In this document: piece by piece, positions 42,005-53,745 of the stretch | Numbering within the stretch: the first letter of the stretch is position 1 | Layout: the number at the start of each line of letters is the position of its first letter | NCBI RefSeq assembly: GCF_001761485.1 | Contig: NC_090772.1 | Coordinates: 1,858,501 to 1,922,500, forward strand | From: Yarrowia lipolytica | Taxonomy: Eukaryota > Ascomycota > Dipodascomycetes > Dipodascales | DNA: 64,000 nucleotides | Direction: 5' to 3' | Made by a program: the position numbers and the translations under genes | Notes under the pieces: generated by a model | Database searches by the model: none | What the model saw: the letters and a program-made list of their open reading frames with translations, nothing else | What the model was told of the DNA's origin: nothing

Positions 42005-43234
42005 ATGTTGCGCCGACTGACCTCTTCGCAGCCTTCGCTCGCGGCTCTGGGACAGACCCGAGGCTATGCCGCGGCATCCGCCAAGACCAAGAACATCAAG
42101 AAGAAGGAAAACTTCCAGAAAACCCGGTCGCTGGGCTTCAAGCTTAAGAAGGCCGCTCCCACCGAAAAGAAGAAGATCAGCGGCAATGCCATGGTCAAGC
42201 CTTTTGCCCAGACGGTCCATCGGGCTGCCAAGGTGTCGGACGTGTCCGAGATTCCCGCCATTGACGCCGAAACCCTCAAGTCCGCCGAACCCGTGGTTCT
42301 GTCCTACCAGGGAGACGTGTCCAAGACCTGTGCCATCGGGTCTGCCTTTTCTCCCAAGCGAGGCTTCGAGCTGCTGGGAGAACGAACGACGCTCCTGAGA
42401 AAGGAGTCGCGAGACGTGTTCAAAGCGCTGGACTCGCAGAGCCGGATCATTCTGACCGGACCCACCAACTCCGGAAAACGAGAACTGCTCACCCACGCCA
42501 TGGCCTATGCCAAGACCAACGGCTGGATCGTGCTGCCCGCCCCTCAGTTGCTGCAGTACATCAACGGAACCTCGGACTACACCCTGACCGAGTCTGGGCG
42601 ACTGGATCTGCTGCGACGAAATTGCGAGTTTTTCCAGAAGCTCGCAGCCATGAACAAGGAGGCGCTTGAAAAGACCAAGCTATCTAAGGACTACTCGTTT
42701 GGCCAGATCAAACTGACCAAGGACAACTCCATTTACGATCTCGCCAAGAAAAGCGTGCCCGCCCGGTTCCAGGCCGGAGACATTTTCGACGCCGTCATCT
42801 ACGAGCTGTCTCTTCTCAAACAAAAGGTGCTGCAACCAGTCTACGAGGTGGACATTCTGGCCCGACCCACCGAGTACCGAACCCCGGAATACAAACAAAT
42901 CCAGGGCCGTGACTTGCAGCTGGCTCAGCTCATCAAGTCGCCCCCGCAAAACTTTGTGCAGATCATCACTGCCCACGAAGGAGACGAGACCGCGGTGGCA
43001 CTGGGCAAAAAACAGGCCGCCGACTTTGTCTACGAGCCCAAGTTTGACCCATCCATGGTCGAGCTCATCAAGACCGGTCACGTGATCGAGGTGGCCCCCG
43101 TGTCGGCGCTCGAGTCCGGTCTGCTGCTCGATTACTACGAGTCTCGGGGCCTGACGCTCAAGGGTCGGGAATTGTTGCATGTCACCTCTGGTGGTCTGCT
43201 TGGCGAGCTCTGGCGACATGTCCGGGCTTATTAG
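42005..43234 (+). CDS. RSM23: Mitochondrial small-subunit ribosomal protein mS29 (DAP3 family)
   Basis: A 409-residue protein of the DAP3/mS29 family, a GTP-binding component of the head of the mitochondrial small ribosomal subunit. The N-terminus (MLRRLTSSQPSLAALGQTRG) is a typical mitochondrial targeting peptide, probably cleaved near residue 20-25, followed by a Lys-rich segment. The fold is P-loop ATPase-like with Walker A at about 151-160 (TGPTNSGKRE). The residue after the lysine is Arg rather than Ser/Thr. The GWIVLPAPQLLQYINGTSDY segment is the family hallmark. The start context CACCATG is good. Single exon. Confidence 0.9.
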   Translation: MLRRLTSSQPSLAALGQTRGYAAASAKTKNIKKKENFQKTRSLGFKLKKAAPTEKKKISGNAMVKPFAQTVHRAAKVSDVSEIPAIDAETLKSAEPVVLSYQGDVSKTCAIGSAFSPKRGFELLGERTTLLRKESRDVFKALDSQSRIILTGPTNSGKRELLTHAMAYAKTNGWIVLPAPQLLQYINGTSDYTLTESGRLDLLRRNCEFFQKLAAMNKEALEKTKLSKDYSFGQIKLTKDNSIYDLAKKSVPARFQAGDIFDAVIYELSLLKQKVLQPVYEVDILARPTEYRTPEYKQIQGRDLQLAQLIKSPPQNFVQIITAHEGDETAVALGKKQAADFVYEPKFDPSMVELIKTGHVIEVAPVSALESGLLLDYYESRGLTLKGRELLHVTSGGLLGELWRHVRAY

Positions 43235-43294
43235 ATGTATATAGGAGCGAAGATTAGCCGATCTGAGCGTAATGATTGACAACCGAGCGAGATC

Positions 43295-43412
43295 TGAGTA
43301 GTGCATGAGAGAAGAGATGAGAGAAGAGACGAGAGAGAAGAGACGAGAGAAAGAGACGAGAGAAGAGACGAGAGAGAAGAGAGAGAGAAAGAGACGAGAG
43401 ACGAAAACAGAT
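43295..43412. repeat. Purine-rich GA repeat after RSM23
   Basis: About 110 bp consist almost only of G and A with a few C, in units such as GAGAGAAGAGACGA and GAGAAAGAGACGA. It begins about 60 bp past the RSM23 stop and so probably lies in its 3' UTR or termination region. Confidence 0.9.
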
Positions 43413-46295
43413 AATCCACGAGCCAAGAGAAAAAGCAGTCCACGGTCCATAGCTCTGGACCAGACTCCTCGCTGCTGGCTACGATTAAGAAAATGGCCAA
43501 CGTGGACAGACTAAAGTACATCCAACTCCAAGGATTAGTCAACTCAAGGCGCTGAATGACGTATGAGAGAAAGATGTAGATGATTGTCGAGGTGATTTGG
43601 GTGGCGGATTAGTCAGTAACGTCTTTTTTTGTCGCTGTTGAAGATAGTCTGAAGTGTGGTAAGCGGAAGAGAGGTGTAGATGTGGATGAAGACGTTTTTT
43701 CACGGGGGTTGTATGAAGCTGTTTGTTGTGTCTTGAGTGCTGAGTAAGATGATAGGGATGTGGTGCCTTTGAGATAGATATTCGTCGTGTTTGGTTGGCT
43801 GTTCTGAGTCCATCTCCAGGAGTGTCGACCTCAGGTTTAGTTGAGATTTAGTTGGGAGTTAGTTGGAAGTTCGTTGCGATGGTGGTAGATGGACTTAGGT
43901 GCGGGATCTCAAGTGTCTAGGGTCATTTTTGGGATGTTGAGATAGTTGTGGAATGGAATCACATCCTCAATTCGGAGTATCTCTCCTAAAGAGTCGAAAT
44001 CCGTGTTTTTTTCTTTCTTTTTTGTCTTTTTTTCTCCTTGATTTCTACTTGCACTTATCAAGTATAAGCCACAATTTTAGTTGAATATTTGTTAACCTCG
44101 TTAGAGGGCACACAAGAGCCGCAGTGAGTATACTGAACGGCTTGAGAACACCTTTTCGGCCAAGTAAATGACTTACACTCTTTATGATGAGTAACAGTCA
44201 GCTTTGGCAGTACTATACCAAACAATTCGCATGATCAACTCTTCAAACGTTGAACGTCGAACGTCGAACGTCGTCCTCCCTCAACTCCCTGTTCGCCGTG
44301 TTATCTCGATCAGTGTCTCCAACTCGGTCGATGGTGTTTGAAGATTATTGCCGGAGTTTTCGATGTGTTTCATATCGCCTATTTCCAGAATCAGCTTTCC
44401 TCCTCCCTCTTCCTGCGGGAAAACCACTTCAGGGAACCGTCTGGTTCCGATAGGATAGCAGCACACACCAGACTTGCACGCGATCGTTCTCCCGAGATTG
44501 ATCTAGGAGAGACCAGATTGATGGTAGTCTACTGCTCACTGATCAAGGCCTAGTCAGCCTCCAGAAGCAAGTAATACTTCATAAGCCAGTCAGCCTTCAT
44601 AAGTCAAGTCAGCTCTGCTTTCTACATCTACAAGCAGCGGACCGTGAACTTGATCGTAGAGAGCAGTGCAAGATTCAACAACAAAAAGGACAAGTAGTTC
44701 TTGTTTAGGATCTCATCATTGCGAGGCCTCCTGACTTGTGTTCTTGCCTCTCATCTCTCATCATTGTGAGGCCTCCTGGGAATGATGGACTCTTCTGCTG
44801 CTGTTACCGAGGGTCACCCCATTGAATCGGCAGACAGTTATGACGGCATCTACAAGTTCATTGATAACCAGGTAGCAAGGCAACCTGCTATGGCTAGACG
44901 GTTGCACTTTACTTGAGAGGAGGTTGATAAGGGAATGCTCCATATGCTCCAACTGAGAATCAATTGGTGACCGAAGCGTTGAAAGACTGAGACCTGGAGT
45001 CTCAACTCCACTCTCCAGTCCGAGAGATTCCTTTGAAAGTCGTCTACTCTTTGATAAGTGGATAGAGCACAATACCAGGTCAGGGAAATCCACACTCGAG
45101 TGAGTAGACAAAACAAGTCTCTCCGCTAGCCAAGTAGACGCGATTGTCGGATTCGTCGACTTGTGGAGTTTGGTTCAGGCCGGAAGAAGATATCAGAAGA
45201 GGGTAGATAGTGAAATACTCGAACAATGAAGTCTTTGGACTTCCGACAGATACTTAACGACGTTGATATCGTTACTAGATTCCTTGGACTCTTGAGTGTC
45301 TACCCGTCTTCTCTAGGAGTCAACATCCCGAGCAAGTTGGCACCACAGTTGAGGGAATAGATCCTGAGAGCCTTATCGACTCCCAGTATGGTATCTGACT
45401 CTGCCATCAGTCTGCTGATGACGTCTATTGTGAAGACGCTGTTGTAGAGACGCCGTTGTGGAGACGCCTCTCGTCTGACCAACGACTGCAGAAGGCGTCA
45501 AGAGGACAATCTGACCGCGTTCGTGGATTCTAGTGGGTCTGAAAAGGTAGTCCTCCAAATCGGCTTCAAGCGCTTCAACAGCCACAGTGTGATAGTCGTT
45601 GTTACGCCGAGTGGCTTGTACTCACGGAGAGACGTGCCCTCCGAGGAGTCTCCTGAAAAGTCTACTGATCGGCCAACGAGACCTTCAAGGCAAATTTCTC
45701 GTAAAACAGTACTTCCTCGGAAGCGAAGATGCTTTACTACTTATTTCATCACAGCCGGAGCTCTGGGTTCCATCATCATTCGACCATTTGACGTGGGAAA
45801 TGCCAGAAGAAGCCGTGAATGAAACGTAGGGATCTCGCCGGGGTCCAGTGGGGATTCAAATTGAAACACCATCCGCTGTTAAGAGAGGTTTTCTGATTCC
45901 TCTGATTATTCTACCAATTGCTCATCCTGTCATGATATTTCCGCTTTGAATAATTTCCGGATTTTTTAAATTTCTATTCGAGATTTTTTAATTTTAATTC
46001 TAAGATGGGATTTTTCTTTATTATTTTTTATTTCAAGGAAACACATTTCAGCTACTTGGTCACGTGACTCAATTGGACCACTAACACGTCCAATGCCTTC
46101 TCTCTCCAGTCCCCTCCATGCAAGGAGCCTGTCTCGGGATTACTCAGCATTTTGTTTAGGTCAGCTGGCTCACTGTCTTTTTTTGTTCTAATTTTTTTTT
46201 TGTTTTGATTTTTTATTCTAATTTATTTTATTCTTATTTATTTTATTCTAGGGACATTTCAGCTACTTGAGCCCTCAAGACAATAATACACACCC

Positions 46296-46314
46296 TCTAA
46301 TCCTTCGGATTAGA
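46296..46314. repeat. Perfect inverted repeat, 8-bp arms and 3-bp centre
   Basis: TCTAATCC, then TTC, then GGATTAGA. It lies in the largest gene-free region, about 50 bp after a block of T-rich DNA (46160-46250). Confidence 0.9.
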
Positions 46315-49300
46315 TTGCTCAGAAGAGCACATGGCATTCGTGCTTGCTTGTTCACGTATTCTGCCTGTTTCATCTAATGATGACTAAGCACCCAACACCT
46401 TATGACCGATATGAGATCTTACAGACTCAACGGCCATATCCTGGTGAAAATACGGCTTCCCGTCCGATCAAGCCATAGTCAAAGCACCAAGAGAGCCTAG
46501 TTAGTATTGTAGTGGGGGAGACCATACGAGAATTCCTAGGTTGCTGCAATTTTTTTCAAGATTTCAAGGTGATTCTGGTCGATATTTTTTTATTTTTCTG
46601 AATCAGAATAGATAGAAGAGCAAAACAAAAAAAAAAAAAAAAAAGGGAAAAAAAAAGAGTAACACAGTCAATATTGGATTACACGAATCTGGAGACTCCA
46701 TCACCACCATTATTGTTTTTGTTCCTTTTTTATTATTATTTTTTATTCCATGTCTCGTTCTTGTCCTCTGAACATTCTCAATTAGTCATGCTCTGTTGAG
46801 ATAGAAACATGTTGGGTAAAAAAATCCTGAAGCACGCAGTTTGATCTCGACGCTCGAGACATTCTTGTCCCCAGATCGACGCCAAATACTACAGTACAAT
46901 ACGATCAACTTGAGGATCCCGACAGAACCCTCGACAGGATGCTCGACAGGATCCCGACAGAACCCTCGACAGGACCGACAGGACCCTGCATAATCTCTCT
47001 TATCGCAAAGTCTGCGGGATCTGAGCAAATGAGCAAAAAACGTACGAAAAAAGTCGAAAATGAACGGGGAACATTGAGATACGGCCGTCGACAATCTTCT
47101 GGTCATTTCAGGTCCGGTTTTATATCCATTTTTTCACTCCCTGAGCTCAAGGTTCGAAGAGTTCCGGAAACGCCATTTACGCAATGAATACCACTGGAAG
47201 ACGTCTGTAAATAACATAATCGAAGTCCCCTCCGCCTCAGCTTCATCTTGATACCACTTCAGACCGTTTCCAAGCTTTCCGAAAAAGCCTGGAGACGGTG
47301 TCGAGTGACTTGAGAGCCCTCATAGGCTGGACGGCAGCCATAACGAGTCTTCAAAAACCCCACTTGCTCTTGCTCCCATGATCACCGCTGCTCGCTCTCA
47401 ATTGCTCTCTACTCTCTGAGGAGCAATAATATGCAGAACCTGGCGCCGTACGGACATCTACCGGCTGGCCATTCTCGGCCCCAAAACAATCAGCTAATGA
47501 CGCAATCGAAACGAATTTGGTCGCAAACCAATGCGAAAGGGAACACAAACGGGTGTCCCCTCGAGAAAGGACACCAACGCTTACATAATCCGAATTTTCC
47601 CGACTTTGTGAAACATAATTGCTTTTTCAATGCAGCCATCTGGAGAGAAAATCGTGCATTGTGCAGGAGAAAAGAGATGTAGATAGAGCTCGATTAGCGA
47701 GGTTACACGCGTCCAACAAGCAACAGGCAACTCTCAGACTTTTCTTGTTGAGTCTTTCTTTTTCCCGTCCATATCAGCCCACAAATTCGAAGGTCTAGGC
47801 TTAGCTGGGGCAGATAAAATGTCCAAGAAAAAATGTTATAATGAAAAGCAACACACCGTTGGGAAGTTCACGTGATGGCGATTGATCTGGTAGACTGGGA
47901 TGTGTTATAGCTGTTTATTTATGTTTTCAACAATGGCTTTTTGTTTGCCGAGGTTCCAGTGAAGATCAAAAAGCAAGGTATTCGGCAGAGATGCGACTTG
48001 AGGAGGGGATTCAACTCCACCAAAAACGCGTCTCATCGGCGGCTGGAGATCAAAAGTAAGCAAGTCAGGCCATAATGGGCTTTTCTGTGGTCTGATATTG
48101 GTAGGTAGGAGGTTGGGGGGTGGGCCGTGGGGGGCTTCTGGCAGGGTTCCTGAGCGGCTGAATGGCATTCGGCATCTTTCCTAATCTCTCTACAAGCGCT
48201 TCAATTTCCAATTCAAAGCCCATTTGAACCTCGGGCATCGACATCTGGTCAACTGAACGCTGCAGAAACCGCTTCGTTGGACAATGAGGATCTGATCAAC
48301 AAAACGTCTTGGGAGCTGATACAAATGCCGATCTTTTGCTGTGGTTGCACGAATCGTTTCTTCTGTCGACGTGGAACGAGATTCTGGACTTCTCTAGCTC
48401 GATAGGGGAGTAAAGTACGAGTACTAGATCTGTATTGAGATTCAGTCAACAGAAAAAGAAGCAAAAAAACAAAAAAACAACAACAGGAAAACAAAGCAAC
48501 AAAAAAGCAGTTGTATACTCGCACTCGTATAGCCGTATTGCAAGCGATTGAAACGGCCGCCGGAAGAGACCAAGACGAATATTTGCTTCTGTGGTTCAGA
48601 AACGCATTTCCATATCCGGGTCGGACTAACAATGGTGCATATTGGTGTTTTCGGACTTGCCCATGAAGCGCGCAAACAACTACCAAGGCGTTATTGGTAC
48701 CAAAATGATCCCTGGGGCCGGGTGAGCGAGTTGGCACTATTCTTTTGGGGTCCTGGGTCTGTCGATCCCAGCGATATTTGCAATTTTGAAATTTGAACAG
48801 ATTGAGCTAGACCTCGTCTAAACCGCGGTCGTAGACTCCTCCAACGTTTCTAGCACGGCTCGGATATCTGTAAATAGTCTGATGTTGGTCGCAAGCGCAT
48901 TCCAGAGCTGTAGGCCCCCTGCTAGGACACGGCACTGGTCTTGTCCACAACAAGACAATACAGGACGACTACCTGTAGGCACCAATGGATAGGGTGGATG
49001 GGGACGTGTCAAAGATGGATTCAAAAAGGATCAAAAATTTGGTTCACAATGAGATTGTGTGTGCTTTTCAAACAATAGCTGATCAATTGGTTGAGAGAGG
49101 GTTGGAGATTATTTTGGAGACGGTGGTCGTAGACGATGGCAGGTGCCGGTGACTGTAGACGTAGGTGTCGCAGGTATACATGCCGTAACCCCCACTCATC
49201 TACCAACCACTCACCCCGCCACCCCACTACAGTACCCCACCAACCCTCCACTGGGTGGCTCATCGGCTGCCAATTCCAGAAGAACCTAGCTCATTGGCAG

Positions 49301-51889
49301 CGGTCGCGCGACGCTAAGTCCACGATTTTCGCGACGCCCGTAACGTAGTCGTTTGCAGGACTTAGTCGTCTGCTAACTGGCTGGGATGTCGATGCGAGGT
49401 GTTCATCGCAGAGTTGGTGTGCTTTTTACACTAAAACGAGTACCCTGTTGGTGATCTAACCACTGGTTGGCAATAGAAATCCTAGACGTCCTAGACAATG
49501 GTTGAAGGCCGTCGTGTGCCAGTGGAAGAGCTAGTGAAGAGCGTCTTTAGCGAGTGGCTCTAGTTGACAACTGTTATGGGACTGTTCTGAGACTGCTCTG
49601 GGTTCGTCACGCTCAGCTGAACTCTGACTACTGTAGAAGTCGCCAGACGAGATAGGAAGGCTAGACCGAGCAGATACGTTGTGTGTGCCGGAGCCAACAC
49701 ATTCTGAGCAGACTAGTAGCCAGTTCCAAACGCACAGAACAGTCCTCATTCTTGTTACAGATACAGTCTCGTTCTTGTCGCAGAAACAGTCCTCTCCGAA
49801 GCCCTCTCTCTCCCTCAAACCGTTCCGCTAGTCATCGCATATTTCACAGCTAAGGACCCCTGACGACTCAACTCCAGACACGCTAACACGGCCCTAACAG
49901 CACCCAAACCTCACGCCGCTACCCCGCCGAGTCTCAGGGTAGTCCACAGAGCCGCCAACGCCTAGACGCAACTTTTACCGAGTCTATCTCGTGCATTGAC
50001 CTACTAGCGCCACTACGGTTGCGACGATATCCTGGGCTGTCGACCGTAGCCCACATTTCCGCCGCTGCCGCCTCTGGGTTCCCAATGTCTAGATGCAACT
50101 GTGGCAAAACCGGCTATAAGATCGCTATAATAGCGCGGTTGAGACAAGCGGGAGGGGAAGACACTGTCGGAGGTCCCACGGCTAGTGGAATTTCAGATGG
50201 TGGAGCTCCGTGGGACTGGAGAGAAAGCAAGGAGGGGGAAAAAGAAGCAACATGACGTAGCATGTATACAAGAGCGATTTGGCGCGGGGGGAGGGGATTG
50301 TGTGAAAGACGCGCGTGCTCCCCTCGGCCGGCCCTTGCAGCGGGAAATGTGCTCCACATGCACTCCACCACCACCACCTCCACTAAAGACGAAGAGGACC
50401 CTGCCTAGAAGATATTTTCTGGGGGGCTTCTAAACAGTTTCTAACACTGGTCTGTCGCCGTATGTTACCGCTGTAGGCAATTCCTGGCCCCCCAGGGGCT
50501 CCCTGTGTCTTAGTGACTGGTCAGAGACACACTAGAGGTTTGGGGGATTTGGGAGACGTCTAGGAGACGCCTAGGGAGCTGGGGTCTAGTATGTAGCGTG
50601 AGAGTGGATGATGGACTCCCAATGTGGTAAAACGGGGTCGAAAAACGGGGTCGCACGGACGTGTGTCGTCTGAACCAGAACCAACTGAGGCCTGGGGACT
50701 TGGTCACCAAGTAGGCACTCGCCAGAAGGTCGCCAAAGCGACACAACAGAGTCATTGGTACTCCAATTGCACTCCAATTGGTGCTACTTTTCGCGTACCA
50801 CCAGCATGCGTCATATTGTCGTATGAGGGGGCTGAGGACGACGCAAACAATGTGGAGTAGATCTATAACTCCAGATCTATAGCACGTGTTGGGCGAGAGA
50901 CCAGACGAACGCTGGTGAAAGACTGGCGACTTGCAGAAAGACTGGCGGAAAGACTTTTGGCGCAGTCACAAACACCGTCCCGCAAACACAGCCAGCGTCG
51001 TATCGTCGCCAGAGTCGTGTCTGGCCTCGAATCCGTCGATGAAACGGCCCTTGTGTCCGAACTCAGACGCGGAGCTTGTCTGCTAGCTTGAGTCAGCCCA
51101 GTAATTAGCATCCACTCTACCTCGGAGTCTATGTATTATGGACCAGACTAGCGGTTCCGGTAGCTCCAGTGGCTGGGCAGTAGCTTGGGGCACGCGAATG
51201 ACTAATGCCGGCGTGTCTCAGTCTCACAACGACCGGGTCCAAGCCCAAGTCCAAATTTCAAGCCCAAAACAAACCTCAAGCTTTTTGGCCACGCGCTAGT
51301 GGCGTTGGCGACGACGCAAAGCAGGTCTTATGAGGCATTGAGGTTGTTCGCCGGTCGTCGGCGCACCAGACACAATTAACAGACGCAATTGCGACAAGCA
51401 ACCGACCAGGCAGACGGCTGCGTGGGCGGTAGCAATCCAGGCACGGAACTGCACGATATACAGTACATGCTGAACTCGCACGCCAACAACGCAACGACCC
51501 AGACCAAACCTAACCTACCAGGACAAGGGCGAACTGGCGAGCCAAAGCAATGTAACACGAAACACGACCTCAGACAAAAGAAACGACAAGAACCGACAAG
51601 AAGCGACAAGTGACCAACGACGGACAACAACAGACCAACAAGAAAGAGCATTGGCGTGGCACTGGCGTCGCCGCGAGAAATAAGGGCTGGACTGGGCGGA
51701 GCGGGGCACAACAGAGCCCCCGGGTGTCACAAACACCAAATCAGCTGCTCCCCCCCCTATCTCCTATCAATCACACCCTTTATCTCCAGATCCGCTGACC
51801 GGTTCTGGAAGACGTGTGCGAAATAATATCCGGGAGGCAACCACCAAACACAAACACAAAGACGACGCGAAAAGGAGCCGCTAGAGTCG

Positions 51890-52015
51890 AGTGAGAGAGA
51901 TGAGTTGAGTTCAAACACTGAGTTGGACTGAGTTGAGTTCTTCCAACTGAGTTCGGTCGACTTCAGTTGGGTTCGGTTCAGTTGGGTTCGGTTCAGTTGG
52001 GTCGGTCCGTTCGAC
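51890..52015. repeat. Degenerate repeats GAGTTGA and TTCAGTTGGGTTCGG
   Basis: A first half with GAGTTGAGTTC-like units grades into three good copies of the 15-bp unit GGTTCAGTTGGGTTC. Confidence 0.8.
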
Positions 52016-53040
52016 TCCACCAGGTTGGAGGGTGGCTTTTGCACGTGACATGGGCCGACCCTGCCGCCCGTCGCCTATGGCCTCTCTCTGTCGCCCGTCA
52101 CCTACTGCCTGTCTGTCGCCCGTCGCCTGGCCCTGGTCTGCAAATCTGTCGATCTGACGATCGCAGCTGTTTCATGTGACAATTGGATCCGGCGCGGGCT
52201 GCAACGGCCGCGACAGGGGTCATGGTGACAGACAGACAAGACGGAGGCGGAGACCGAGGCCGGGACCAAAAACACCAAGAGGACGGTTCGAGCCGGAGAA
52301 ACAGCCATTGTGGCGGCAATAGCGGCAATGATGTCGACCGCGGCGACAACCGCCCCAACTCCCCTCAACTACCTCCCCTCCAGACATTTTCCCGGATCAA
52401 ATAGACTATACAACACGACACGCAAATCCGGCCATGGTGACGATCAGATCCAAGGCCTAGGACAGACGCGCGGGGCGGTCGCAAAGCGGGAGTCACGTGG
52501 GCCAAAATTAAAAAAAAAACCCAACACGAAGGGCCGCATCACGTGACTCGCAACTCCCCCCCCAGTTCCTCCGGCCCACTCAAGACACGTGCCCACCCTG
52601 GTCTAACTGGAGATGCTAGTGACAGGAACAAGGTTGGAGGTTGAAACGGGGGGGGGGGGGGGGGGAGAAGAAAAAAACCAAGAGGTCGTCACACGCGGAG
52701 GGAGAGGTCGGAAACGGGGTCGGAGGCTCGTCCCGCGGGGTGTTCAGGGTCACGAGACCGCACATATGTCTTTTCCGGGTCTTTTGAGGTTCATTTTTCT
52801 CCTTCTTTTCCGCCGTTTTGCCGCAAGCCCGTAAGCCGTAAGCCGTTTTTCGCCTTTTTCCCCACCGTTTTTGTCCGCCAACCAAATCCACCCAACTTTA
52901 AACTCCGCATGCGTCATAGCGACATGGTTGGAGTCAGATCAGAGTCAGATCAGAGTCAAACACAGAGTCAAATGTGAGTCGGTGGGAGTCAGATGAAGCG
53001 GTTGACGGTGTTTGTGATGGGATGATGGGGTCAAGCTGGT

Positions 53041-53090
53041 GATCAGGTGACGGGGTGACGGGGTGACGGGGTGACGGGATGACGAGGAGA
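53041..53090. repeat. 9-10 bp repeat (GGTGACGGG)
   Basis: Four near-perfect copies of GGGGTGACG followed by drifted ones. Confidence 0.9.
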
Positions 53091-53196
53091 CGCTGTCGCA
53101 GTGAGTAATCGAGAGCAAGTGTCAATGGCTAGAAGAGGGCAATGTTGGTGGTTGGTGTTGGTGGTTGGAGTCTGTGTTTTGGACACAAGGCCAAAC

Positions 53197-53320
53197 GACA
53201 CAAGCGGTGAAACGGACACGAGCGGCGAAACGACACAAACGGCGAAACGGACACAAACGGCGAAACGGACACAAACGGCGAAACGGACACAAACGGCGAA
53301 ACGGACACAAACTACGACCG
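53197..53320. repeat. 18-bp tandem repeat (ACGGACACAAACGGCGAA)
   Basis: About six copies, three of them perfect. The first two are shortened or altered (ACACGAGCGG). The same ACGGACACAAACGG core reappears at 59.83-59.93 kb. Confidence 0.9.
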
Positions 53321-53654
53321 ACGATGTCGGGACGACCATAAAACGACCACAAACCGACCACAAAAAGCCCAACTCTCCACTCCAACTCCAACTCCACTCT
53401 TGCGCTCGTCCGTCTGGTCTCTCTTTTGACGTTAGTTTGGTGACCTTGGTGGCAACGTTGAACTTTGCACCAACTTGTCTTTCAGAAGATGGTAGAAACT
53501 GACGTCGAAACAGCCAGCCATGACAAGCGCGTGAGACAAAAGCTGTGATCACGTGACCCGGACCAGAAAGGCGTTGCGATCTTTTAGGGGGAGGTGTGGG
53601 GGGGGCCCGGAGGTGATTCCAGGTGTGTTTTCTTCTTCTTTTTTTTTTCTTCTT

Positions 53655-53745
53655 TTTTGGCCACTTTTTCGGCCACTTTTTTGGCCACTTTTTCGGCCAC
53701 TTTTTCGGCCACTTTTTCGGCCACTTTTTTTGCCTTTTTTTGCCT
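53655..53745. repeat. 12-bp tandem repeat (GGCCACTTTTTC), about seven copies
   Basis: On the minus strand one frame reads it as repeated KWPK, giving a long Lys/Trp-rich frame at 53043-53804. That frame owes its length to this and the neighbouring repeats and is not accepted as a gene. Confidence 0.9.

Noticed and set aside
48249-48737. 162-codon minus-strand frame with a Cys/Phe-rich hydrophobic block
   Set aside because: The block is the translation of an A/C-rich simple repeat. No signal peptide context or domain is seen.
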